Translations under genes and position numbers: made by a program
In this document: piece after piece, positions 42,696-49,802 of the stretch
Numbering within the stretch: the stretch's first letter is position 1
Layout: each line of letters begins with the position of its first letter
Assembly (NCBI GenBank): GCA_007115975.1
Contig: SKJJ01000010.1
Coordinates: 1 to 58,068, forward strand
Direction: 5' to 3'
From: Chitinispirillum sp.
GTDB lineage: Bacteria > Fibrobacterota > Chitinivibrionia > Chitinivibrionales > Chitinispirillaceae
Length of the DNA: 58,068 nt
Notes under the pieces: generated by a model
Told to the model about the DNA's origin: nothing
The model's database searches: none
What the model saw: the letters and a program-made list of their open reading frames with translations, nothing else

Positions 42696-43367
42696 ATGAT
42701 GGAAATAGCTGAACAGTACAAAAAAGTGGCTCAGCCCACCATCAGACGCTTACCATCCTATTTAGGCATCCTTCATTCTCTGCGAAAGCAGGGGATAGAG
42801 GTCGTCTCAGGGACAGTCATTGCAGAAAAAATGCTCTGCGCACCGATTCAAATCAGAAAAGACCTTGCAGTAACCGGCATTATCGGCAGACCCCGCATAG
42901 GATTCGATGTAAACGATACCATCGAGGCCATAGAAACCTTTCTTGGATGGAACAACAGTAATGATGCTTTTTTGATCGGGGCGGGAAGTCTTGGCACCGC
43001 TCTTCTTGGCTATGGTGGATTTTTCAACCATAACCTCAATATTATTGCAGCTTTTGACTCGGATAAGGTAAAAATCGGCAAGGTGATACATGGCAAGAAG
43101 GTCCTTGGCATAGAAAAACTCAGCAATCTTGCATCGAGGATGCATGTACACATGGCAATTCTCACCGTACCTTCATCAGTGGCACAGACGATAACAGATA
43201 TGCTGATCTCCTGTAACGTTCAGGGCATCTGGAATTTTACTGCGGTTAAGTTGGTTGTACCCGATACAGTAGTGGTGCAGAATGAGGATCTGTCCAGCGG
43301 TCTTGCAGTGCTCTGTACAAGGTTACGTCAAAATGGTAAAGCAAAAAAAGGTGAAAACGTAAAATGA
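42696..43367 (+). CDS. rex: Redox-sensing transcriptional repressor Rex
   Basis: Senses the NADH/NAD+ ratio and represses anaerobic, hydrogen and fermentation genes until NADH rises. The N-terminal winged helix has 'QPTIRRLPSYLGIL' and 'SGTVIAEKMLCAPIQIRKDLAVTG', the C-terminal Rossmann fold has 'FLIGAGSLGTALLGYGGF' (the GxGxxG region) and 'IAAFDSD', all standard Rex features. 223 residues is normal length. It overlaps the next gene by four bases, so it leads the hydrogenase operon that it very probably regulates. It is divergent from the HMG-CoA reductase operon, with only 257 bases between them, so that operon may be under Rex control as well. Confidence 0.94.
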   Translation: MMEIAEQYKKVAQPTIRRLPSYLGILHSLRKQGIEVVSGTVIAEKMLCAPIQIRKDLAVTGIIGRPRIGFDVNDTIEAIETFLGWNNSNDAFLIGAGSLGTALLGYGGFFNHNLNIIAAFDSDKVKIGKVIHGKKVLGIEKLSNLASRMHVHMAILTVPSSVAQTITDMLISCNVQGIWNFTAVKLVVPDTVVVQNEDLSSGLAVLCTRLRQNGKAKKGENVK

Positions 43368-43621
43368 AAACCATAGAAATTACAATTTGCATGGGGAGTT
43401 CCTGTTACTCGAGGGGAAATGGCAGGAGTTATGAAATCATACGGGACTTTGTTGCCCAAAAGGGGATAGATGCAAGTGTAAAAATCAAGGGCTGTCGCTG
43501 TGGGGGAGAGTGTGTCAACGGGCCAAATATCTGGATTAATGGTGAGTTCTTTCCCAATATTGACAGAGGAAGTTTGATCGATATATTAAATTGCAGCCTC
43601 CAAAAGGCTAAAGGAGAGTAG
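43364..43621 (+). CDS. Thioredoxin-like [2Fe-2S] ferredoxin
   Basis: An 85-residue single-domain protein of the NuoE C-terminal type that carries one [2Fe-2S] cluster and passes electrons. Four cysteine ligands are expected at 'ICMGSSCYSRG' (two) and 'KGCRCGGECVNGPN' (two of three). In hydrogen metabolism such small ferredoxins connect hydrogenases to NADH- or ferredoxin-dependent modules. It overlaps rex by four bases and is followed after one base by the sensory hydrogenase gene, so it is probably an electron partner or redox input for that sensor. Confidence 0.85.
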   Translation: MKTIEITICMGSSCYSRGNGRSYEIIRDFVAQKGIDASVKIKGCRCGGECVNGPNIWINGEFFPNIDRGSLIDILNCSLQKAKGE

Positions 43622-43622
43622 C

Positions 43623-45317
43623 GTGCAGTATCTTAACCCTATCTATAGTGAAGAGACCCGGTGCAGGGATTGTTACAAGTGCATACGGGAGTGTCCGGTT
43701 AAAGCTATACGGGTGGTAAACGGTGAAGCGGAAGTTGTACCGGATCTGTGCATACTGTGTGGTCACTGTGTCGATGCCTGTCCGGTGGGTGCAAAGAGGG
43801 TTCGGGATGACCTGCGCCGCTCCATGCATCTGATTAAAAGAAAAGAGAAGTGCATTCTCTCTCTTGCGCCCTCCTTTGCAGGAGAATTTCAGGATGCTTC
43901 TGCCGGACAGCTCATACATGCCATCAGGAAACTTGGTTTTTTTGGCGTGAGTGAAACTGCTCTGGGTGCCCAGGAGGTCTCTTCTGCCGTTGTCGGGATG
44001 ATGAACGAAGGGGCGGGATTGGTGCTTTCATCTGCCTGTCCTGCTGCGGTTGATCTTATCACCAAGCACCTGCCGAAATTCACCGGATTTATATCACCGG
44101 TCTTCTCACCGCTGCTCGCTCACTCTGTTATGCTTCGTCAGTTGTACGGCGAGGAGATCGGCATTGTATTTGCCGGTCCCTGCATTGCAAAAAAGCAGGA
44201 GGCCGACAGTTTCTCCTCTCTTCTGGACATTGCAATAACCTTTGAGGATCTCCAAAAATGGTTTGAGGCTGAGGGGATAAAGCCTGCTGAGCAGGAGTGT
44301 GATGAGACCGACGTGTTCATCCCCAGGGCTGCTCAAAACGGCTCACTGTACCCCATAGAGGGTGGTATGATCGCTACTATCAAAGACGGCGTTGATGACC
44401 CTGATGCCGTATACCTGACACTGTCGGGAGTGAGCAATATTCGCAGTGCCCTGGAGACACTGAATGTCAAACTTGCAGGGCGAAAAGTTTTTGTTGAACT
44501 GCTTGCCTGTGAAAACGGATGTGTTGCCGGACCGAAAACAACCAACAGAGCCACCATCAACTCAAGACTTTCTGTTCTTGACTATGCTGCAGGCAAAAGA
44601 AATGGCGACACTACCGAGTGCTCTAAGAGAATCACTCACACCTACAGTGCAAAGGCGCTGGAAATTGTGCAGATAACCCATGACCAGGTAAGCGCTGCAC
44701 TGGCATCAATTGGTAAATCTGATCCTGAAGATGAGCTTAACTGTGGATCATGTGGATATGCAAGTTGCAGGGATTTTGCTGCTGCGATGGTTCAAAAGAA
44801 AGCTGAACCGTGTATGTGCGTTTCATTCATGCGATCTCTTGCGCAAAAGAAAGCAAATGCGCTGCTTAAAACAATTCCTTATGGGGTGGTAATTGTTGAC
44901 AGAGAACTCAGTATTATCGAATGTAATGATAACTTTGTACAGGCACTGGGCGAAGATGCCCGTGAGCTGTTTGAAGTCTGTCCGGGACTTCGCAATGCAG
45001 ATCTAAAAAAAGTGATTCCATTTCACGATCTGTTTTCAAAAGTGTTAACTACCGGTAAGGATATCACTCAGCATTTTGTTAAAACGCCGAACAAGACACT
45101 TGCAATTACCATCTTTACCGTTGAGCTTTATCAGGTTGCCGGAGCGCTCATTCGTGATGTTACCAAAAAGGAACTCAGGCGTGAACAGATTATAGAAAAA
45201 GCCCAGGAAGTTATTAGCAACACCTCCTCAACCGCTCAGGAGATAGCTTTTTTGATGGGGAAAAATGCAGCCCAATCTGAAAAGATTCTCAATTCACTCA
45301 TTGACAGTTTTTCCTGA
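43623..45317 (+). CDS. hydS: Sensory-type [FeFe] hydrogenase (group C-like) with PAS domain
   Basis: A 564-residue protein likely to sense hydrogen or redox state rather than turn over hydrogen in bulk. Order: two [4Fe-4S] ferredoxin motifs ('CRDCYKCIRECP', 'CILCGHCVDACP'), an H-cluster domain with ligand loops 'LSSACPAAV' (Cys139), 'AGPCIAKK' (Cys187) and 'LLACENGCVAGP' (Cys296, Cys300), a cysteine-rich 'CGSCGYASCRDF...CMC' cluster module, then a PAS domain and a short helical tail. In loop 1 the proton-transfer cysteine of catalytic enzymes is replaced by alanine, which fits a sensor. No kinase domain is attached; the PP2C phosphatase gene ten bases downstream is the likely output. GTG start with AAGGAGAG upstream. 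Confidence 0.85.
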   Translation: MQYLNPIYSEETRCRDCYKCIRECPVKAIRVVNGEAEVVPDLCILCGHCVDACPVGAKRVRDDLRRSMHLIKRKEKCILSLAPSFAGEFQDASAGQLIHAIRKLGFFGVSETALGAQEVSSAVVGMMNEGAGLVLSSACPAAVDLITKHLPKFTGFISPVFSPLLAHSVMLRQLYGEEIGIVFAGPCIAKKQEADSFSSLLDIAITFEDLQKWFEAEGIKPAEQECDETDVFIPRAAQNGSLYPIEGGMIATIKDGVDDPDAVYLTLSGVSNIRSALETLNVKLAGRKVFVELLACENGCVAGPKTTNRATINSRLSVLDYAAGKRNGDTTECSKRITHTYSAKALEIVQITHDQVSAALASIGKSDPEDELNCGSCGYASCRDFAAAMVQKKAEPCMCVSFMRSLAQKKANALLKTIPYGVVIVDRELSIIECNDNFVQALGEDARELFEVCPGLRNADLKKVIPFHDLFSKVLTTGKDITQHFVKTPNKTLAITIFTVELYQVAGALIRDVTKKELRREQIIEKAQEVISNTSSTAQEIAFLMGKNAAQSEKILNSLIDSFS

Positions 45318-45326
45318 GGTGTAAAG

Positions 45327-46502
45327 ATGGTTCCAAACCAGGATGTATTTATCGAAATCGGCAGCTTCAGGTATTCAAAGCATAAAAAGAATGCCTCAGG
45401 CGACGTGCAGCTCACAAGAAAGCTTGAGCAGGGCAGAGTGGTATCCATTCTCTGTGATGGCCTTGGCAGTGGGGTGGAGGCCAATGTGCTGGCTAGTTTC
45501 ACCGCATCAATGGGGCTTGAATATATGGCATCTGATCTAAAAATAAAGAGGGCAGCTGAACTTATCATGGATGCACTTCCACTCTGCCCCCAGCGTAAGA
45601 TAAGCTACTCTACTTTCAGTATTGCAGATGCCAGTCTAGACGGAGAGATGAGAATCGTTGGTCACGGGAATCCTCCATTTCTCTTTTTCAGGGATGCAAA
45701 ACCGATTGACATAAACCAAACCGAACTGCTCAGACCACGGTGGAAAAACAGATCGCTTCACTACGCCCGTTTTGGGGTAGAAATCGGTGACCGGCTGATA
45801 ATGATGTCCGATGGGGTAACACAGTCGGGTATGGGGAGTGACTGTTGGCCAATGGGCTTTGGGTGTGAAAGGGTAACGGTACTGATCGAGGAGGCAATAC
45901 GAAAAAACAGGGAAATCTCTGCTGATGAACTTGCTGGAACTATCTGTAATATCGCCCTCAATAATGATGGTAGCAGAGCGGGTGATGACATATCGTGTAC
46001 GGTTATTTACATGAGAAATCCGCGAAGGATGCGCGTGTTAACAGGTCCGCCATTTGATACTAAAAAAGATGGCGAGTATGCGGCTTTGATTAAAGACTTC
46101 TACGGAAAATGTGTCTTGTGCGGAGGAACGACTTCCAATATCGTCGAGCGGGAACTGGGGCTTGAGGCAACAATGGATTTCTCCTTCATTGATCCGGTGG
46201 TCCCTGCGGTGTCACACATGAAGGGGGTGGATCTGATTACTGAAGGCTGCATCACCCTTAGTAATCTTGCTGGTCTTCTTGAAAGAAAACAGCTCGGAGG
46301 CAATAAAAACGGGGCTACCATGCTGAGGGATTTGATGCTGAGCTGTGATATTATTGAATTTTATGTGGGTACCCGAGTCAACCAGTCTCATCAGGATCCG
46401 GCGCTGCCAATTGAACTTGATATAAGAAGAAATGTAATAAAAAAAATTGCTGGTATGCTTGAATCAAATTATCTCAAAGAGACATCGATACGTTACTACT
46501 AG
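45327..46502 (+). CDS. SpoIIE/PP2C-type protein phosphatase with C-terminal extension
   Basis: A serine/threonine phosphatase, 391 residues. The PP2C metal sites are visible in 'VVSILCDGLGSGVEANVLAS', 'GDRLIMMSDGVTQSG' and 'SRAGDDISCTVIYM', all in the first 230 residues. The remaining 160 residues, starting at 'RRMRVLTGPPFDTKKDGEYAALI' and including 'KCVLCGGTTSNI', form an extra domain of unknown function found with hydrogen-sensing modules. It directly follows the sensory hydrogenase gene, so the hydrogenase probably controls its activity and its substrate would be a phosphorylated switch protein not in this window. No anti-sigma factor gene is adjacent. A clear ribosome site precedes ATG 45327. 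Confidence 0.88.
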   Translation: MVPNQDVFIEIGSFRYSKHKKNASGDVQLTRKLEQGRVVSILCDGLGSGVEANVLASFTASMGLEYMASDLKIKRAAELIMDALPLCPQRKISYSTFSIADASLDGEMRIVGHGNPPFLFFRDAKPIDINQTELLRPRWKNRSLHYARFGVEIGDRLIMMSDGVTQSGMGSDCWPMGFGCERVTVLIEEAIRKNREISADELAGTICNIALNNDGSRAGDDISCTVIYMRNPRRMRVLTGPPFDTKKDGEYAALIKDFYGKCVLCGGTTSNIVERELGLEATMDFSFIDPVVPAVSHMKGVDLITEGCITLSNLAGLLERKQLGGNKNGATMLRDLMLSCDIIEFYVGTRVNQSHQDPALPIELDIRRNVIKKIAGMLESNYLKETSIRYY

Positions 46503-46518
46503 TTACAAGGAGCAAATC

Positions 46519-46770
46519 ATGAAAATAATAACTGTTAAGGTATGCCTTGGTACAACCTGCCATCTCATGGGCTCATCCCATCTGCAAACTCTTGAACAGG
46601 ATATTCCTGAGCACCTCAGAGACAGGGTTGCAATAACCTGGTCGCGCTGCCTCGGTTACTGCAAGGATGAAAATCATGGCAAAGCACCCTATGTGTTGGT
46701 TGGGAATGAGGTTATGGGTGAAGCAACGGTCTTCGGAATAGTTGAAAAACTGGAATTGCTGTTAAAGTAG
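46519..46770 (+). CDS. Second thioredoxin-like [2Fe-2S] ferredoxin
   Basis: An 83-residue NuoE-like mini-ferredoxin, starting at ATG 46519 after AAGGAG; an upstream in-frame extension is not used. Ligand cysteines lie in 'VCLGTTCHLMGS' and 'SRCLGYCKDENHGKAPYVLV', a related but different pattern from the first mini-ferredoxin. It sits between the phosphatase and the group B-like hydrogenase and probably transfers electrons to or from the latter. Together with 43364-43621 it gives two diverged copies in one operon, suggesting separate partners rather than redundancy. Confidence 0.82.
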   Translation: MKIITVKVCLGTTCHLMGSSHLQTLEQDIPEHLRDRVAITWSRCLGYCKDENHGKAPYVLVGNEVMGEATVFGIVEKLELLLK

Positions 46771-46792
46771 CAAATAGAAAACGGGGTAAAAA

Positions 46793-48247
46793 ATGCAGTA
46801 CGATAATAATGCAACACGCACTAGAAGAAATATATTGGTTCGTATCGCCCGCCTCTTCATGGAGGGGAGACTCGAGACTTCCGCCGACAGAATCCCTCTG
46901 GAGATGAGGCCTAAAAACGGCAGCTCATACCGGTGCTGTATCTACAAGGATCGGGTGATAATAAAACACAGAATTATGGCTGCCCTTGGCTTTGGGGTAG
47001 AGGAGGAGGTCGATGAACTCGAGACACTTGCAAGTTACAGTAGAAAAAGCATGCGCAGAGAAAATGCCGCACAAGGGGAATCACTGCTTCTCATGGATGA
47101 AGCGTGCAGTGCCTGTGTGAAAAGTAAATACTTCATAACCAATGCATGCAGAGGGTGTATGGCCCGGCCCTGTACTTTAAACTGCCCTAAAAAAGCTATC
47201 GTCATTGGCGACAAGGGCCAGGCGCTTATCGACAGTTCAAAATGTGTCAACTGTGGTATATGCATGAAAGTGTGTCCCTATCATGCAATCATAAGAATTC
47301 CCGTTCCCTGTGAGGAAGCTTGCCCAACGGGTGCGATTATCAAGGATGGTGAGGGAAGAGCTCAGATTGATTTTGATAAATGTATCTACTGCGGAAAGTG
47401 TATGCGCGAATGTCCCTTTGGGGCAATCGTCGAGCGATCACAGATGATCGATGTTTTAAAGGCAATAAAGAACGGCAAAAAAGTGGTTGCGATCGTTGCC
47501 CCTGCATCTGCCGCACAGTTTGTGGCCCAGTATGATCAGGTGACAAGTGCTCTTAGGGCTCTTGGGTTTACCTGTGTCGTTGAAGTTGCTAAAGGAGCAG
47601 TTACCACTGCAAAACTTGAAGCAGAGGAGCTTCGGGAGCGGCTCGAAGAGGGGGCTCCGTTTATGACTACCTCCTGCTGCCCTTCTTACGTCTTGGCAGT
47701 AGAGAAGCATGTTCCGGGGCTGATGAAATTTGTCTCACATACCCCCTCTCCCATGCACTTTACGGCTAAGGTTGTCAAGAGAGACAACCCGGATGCGGTT
47801 GTGGTATTTATCGGACCCTGTGTGGCAAAGCGAAAAGAAGCTCAAAAAGATGCTTCCGTTGATTATGTTCTGACAAGTGAAGAACTTGCATCAATGCTTG
47901 CTGCTGCTGGCTTGGATGTCGCAGAATTTGATGCCGATACCGCTATAGATCACGCAGATCCGGATGGGCGCAGATTCCCCATTATCGGTGGGGTAACCGA
48001 TGCTGTTATCGCTCAGACTAAACACCCGGAAGATATTAAAGGGGTTGTGCTCGATGGGCTTAACCGAAAATCATTAAAGCTTCTGAAAATTTATGCAACC
48101 AAGGGTATGCAGGGGAATTTCCTTGAAGCTATGGCGTGTGAAGGAGGGTGTGTCAACGGGCCGTGTACAACGGAGAGTGTGGCTCCTGCACGTAACAGAA
48201 TTATGAAAATGGCACCAAAAACCATCCTGTCCACGGTTTCTTCATGA
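46793..48247 (+). CDS. [FeFe] hydrogenase, group B-like monomeric type
   Basis: A 484-residue ferredoxin-dependent hydrogenase that should make or oxidise H2 in the cytoplasm. The N terminus is a helical domain of about 100 residues, then a cysteine-rich block with 'CSACVKSKYFITNACRGC', two [4Fe-4S] motifs ('CVNCGICMKVCP' and 'CIYCGKCMRECP'), then the H-cluster domain: loop 1 'TTSCCPSYV' (Cys295, Cys296), loop 2 'GPCVAKRKEA' (Cys343), loop 3 'EAMACEGGCVNGPC' (Cys449, Cys453). All cluster ligands and the proton-path cysteine are intact, unlike in the sensory partner, so it should be catalytic. The maturation genes hydE, hydF and hydG are not in the window. Closes the rex operon. Confidence 0.9.
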   Translation: MQYDNNATRTRRNILVRIARLFMEGRLETSADRIPLEMRPKNGSSYRCCIYKDRVIIKHRIMAALGFGVEEEVDELETLASYSRKSMRRENAAQGESLLLMDEACSACVKSKYFITNACRGCMARPCTLNCPKKAIVIGDKGQALIDSSKCVNCGICMKVCPYHAIIRIPVPCEEACPTGAIIKDGEGRAQIDFDKCIYCGKCMRECPFGAIVERSQMIDVLKAIKNGKKVVAIVAPASAAQFVAQYDQVTSALRALGFTCVVEVAKGAVTTAKLEAEELRERLEEGAPFMTTSCCPSYVLAVEKHVPGLMKFVSHTPSPMHFTAKVVKRDNPDAVVVFIGPCVAKRKEAQKDASVDYVLTSEELASMLAAAGLDVAEFDADTAIDHADPDGRRFPIIGGVTDAVIAQTKHPEDIKGVVLDGLNRKSLKLLKIYATKGMQGNFLEAMACEGGCVNGPCTTESVAPARNRIMKMAPKTILSTVSS

Positions 48248-48265
48248 ACACCAGCTCCTGATACT

Positions 48266-48297
48266 CCCTGTTGCAAATTGGTGGAGTTGCAACAGGG
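48266..48297. terminator. 11-bp hairpin between hydrogenase and MetY-like genes
   Basis: CCCTGTTGCAA (48266-48276) and TTGCAACAGGG (48287-48297) form a perfect stem with a 10-base loop between convergent genes. There is no T-run, so Rho-independent action is doubtful; it may be a shared end or transcript-stabilising structure. Confidence 0.45.
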
Positions 48298-48353
48298 GTA
48301 CTGGAGAAATTGGGGTACTCTACTCTGGTAAGAACACTCTTTTGCAAAGTCTT

Positions 48354-49616
48354 TTACACACTCTTTAGACTCTGCTCAATGTCTTCCAATATGTCATTGA
48401 TATTCTCCAACCCTACGGAAAACCGTATCATCCCCGGATTGATGCCTGCTGCAATAAGCTGCTCATCAGTGAGCTGACGATGCGTTGCACTGGCCGGGTG
48501 AAGCACACAGGTACGGATATCGGCAACGTGCACTTCATTGGATGCAAGCTTGAGACCATTCATGAATTTTACTGCTGTATCCCTGCCACCCTTTATATTG
48601 AAGCAAACCACTCCGCTTGTCCCCTTGGGAAGGTACTTTTTGGATAACAGATGATAACGGTCATTTTCAAGTCCGGGGTAGGAGACTGATTCGATTTTTG
48701 ATAACTGCTGGAAATACTGTGCAACTCTGAGTCCGTTCTGGCAGTATCTTTCCATGCGCACCGGAAGTGTTTCAAGGCCCAGATTAAGGAGAAATGCCGA
48801 ATGAGCAGCCGGGTAACATCCAAGATCTCTCATAAGCTGCATTCTGGCCTTAATGATGTATGCTGCGTTGCCAAACGTTTCTGAGTAGACTATTCCGTGA
48901 TAGGACTGATCCGGTTCAGTAAATTCAGGAAACCTACCGTTGCACCAGTCAAATTTGCCACTGTCAATTATCATTCCACCCACCTGAAGCGCATGGCCAT
49001 CGAGGTATTTTGATGTTGAATGCACTACGATATCGGCCCCGAACTCAAAGGGCTTACAGAGAACCGGAGTTGCAAAGGTGTTGTCAATGATAAGCGGAAC
49101 ACCGTTTTTGTGGGCTAAGGATGCAAACTTTTCGATATCCAGCACTGCCAGTGCGGGATTTGCAAGTGTCTCACCGAAAACCGCCCTGGTGTTTGGCTTG
49201 AAGGCTTTTTGGATCTCCTCAACTGATGCATCGGCATCCACAAATATGCACTCTATCCCAAATCTCTTAAGTGTAACTGCAAAAAGATTTACCGTGCCAC
49301 CGTAAATCGTTGAAGTACAGATAAAGCTCTCACCGCTTTTACAGATGTTCAGTATGGATAAAAGCGAAGCGCTCTGGCCCGATGATGTCCCCATTGCTCC
49401 TACTCCACCTTCAAGGGATGCGATTTTCTTCTCAACTGCCTCAACTGTTGGATTGGAAAAACGTGAGTACATATGGGCGTTGGGAAGATTGAAAAGTTCC
49501 CCGATACGTTCTGTAGTATCAAACCGGTAGGTAGTGCTTTGAACAATGGGCATTACCCGTGGCTCGCCGTCTTTTGGGGTGTAGCCCTCATGGAGACATT
49601 TGGTTTCATCCCTCAT
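48354..49616 (-). CDS. metY: O-acetylhomoserine sulfhydrylase-like PLP enzyme
   Basis: A pyridoxal-phosphate enzyme of the Cys/Met metabolism class that makes homocysteine from O-acetylhomoserine and sulfide. 420 residues, family-normal. PLP phosphate site 'GTSSGQSASLLSIL', the cofactor-stacking Tyr region 'YSRFSNPT', Asp in 'PLIIDNTFATP', and Schiff-base Lys in 'VVHSTSKYLDGHALQVGG' are all visible. 'VRFSVGLENINDILEDI'-type C terminus is present ('IRFSVGLENINDILEDIEQSL'). Methionine gamma-lyase and cystathionine gamma-synthase are alternatives, but the 'LHEGYTPKDGEPRVMPIVQSTTY' start fits MetY best. It is a single gene convergent with the hydrogenase operon. Confidence 0.88.
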   Translation of the reverse strand: MRDETKCLHEGYTPKDGEPRVMPIVQSTTYRFDTTERIGELFNLPNAHMYSRFSNPTVEAVEKKIASLEGGVGAMGTSSGQSASLLSILNICKSGESFICTSTIYGGTVNLFAVTLKRFGIECIFVDADASVEEIQKAFKPNTRAVFGETLANPALAVLDIEKFASLAHKNGVPLIIDNTFATPVLCKPFEFGADIVVHSTSKYLDGHALQVGGMIIDSGKFDWCNGRFPEFTEPDQSYHGIVYSETFGNAAYIIKARMQLMRDLGCYPAAHSAFLLNLGLETLPVRMERYCQNGLRVAQYFQQLSKIESVSYPGLENDRYHLLSKKYLPKGTSGVVCFNIKGGRDTAVKFMNGLKLASNEVHVADIRTCVLHPASATHRQLTDEQLIAAGINPGMIRFSVGLENINDILEDIEQSLKSV

Positions 49617-49802
49617 CCTGTAGTCCTCTCAAAGTGGTGGTTGATGCATCTGATTTCAAACAAGATAAAATAATTACCGGCTGAGAGAATTAATAAGCAA
49701 CTAAATTATAAGAAAGCCATTCGATCAAACGAGAAAGCCAAAGGAGAAACGGCAGCTACGGTCCACAACATCAAATGTTTTTCTGCATGGGAAGTTCAAG
49801 CA

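Noticed and set aside
49617-49802. SAM riboswitch upstream of the MetY-like gene
   Set aside because: The leader lacks the conserved core of SAM-I and related classes that I could recognise.
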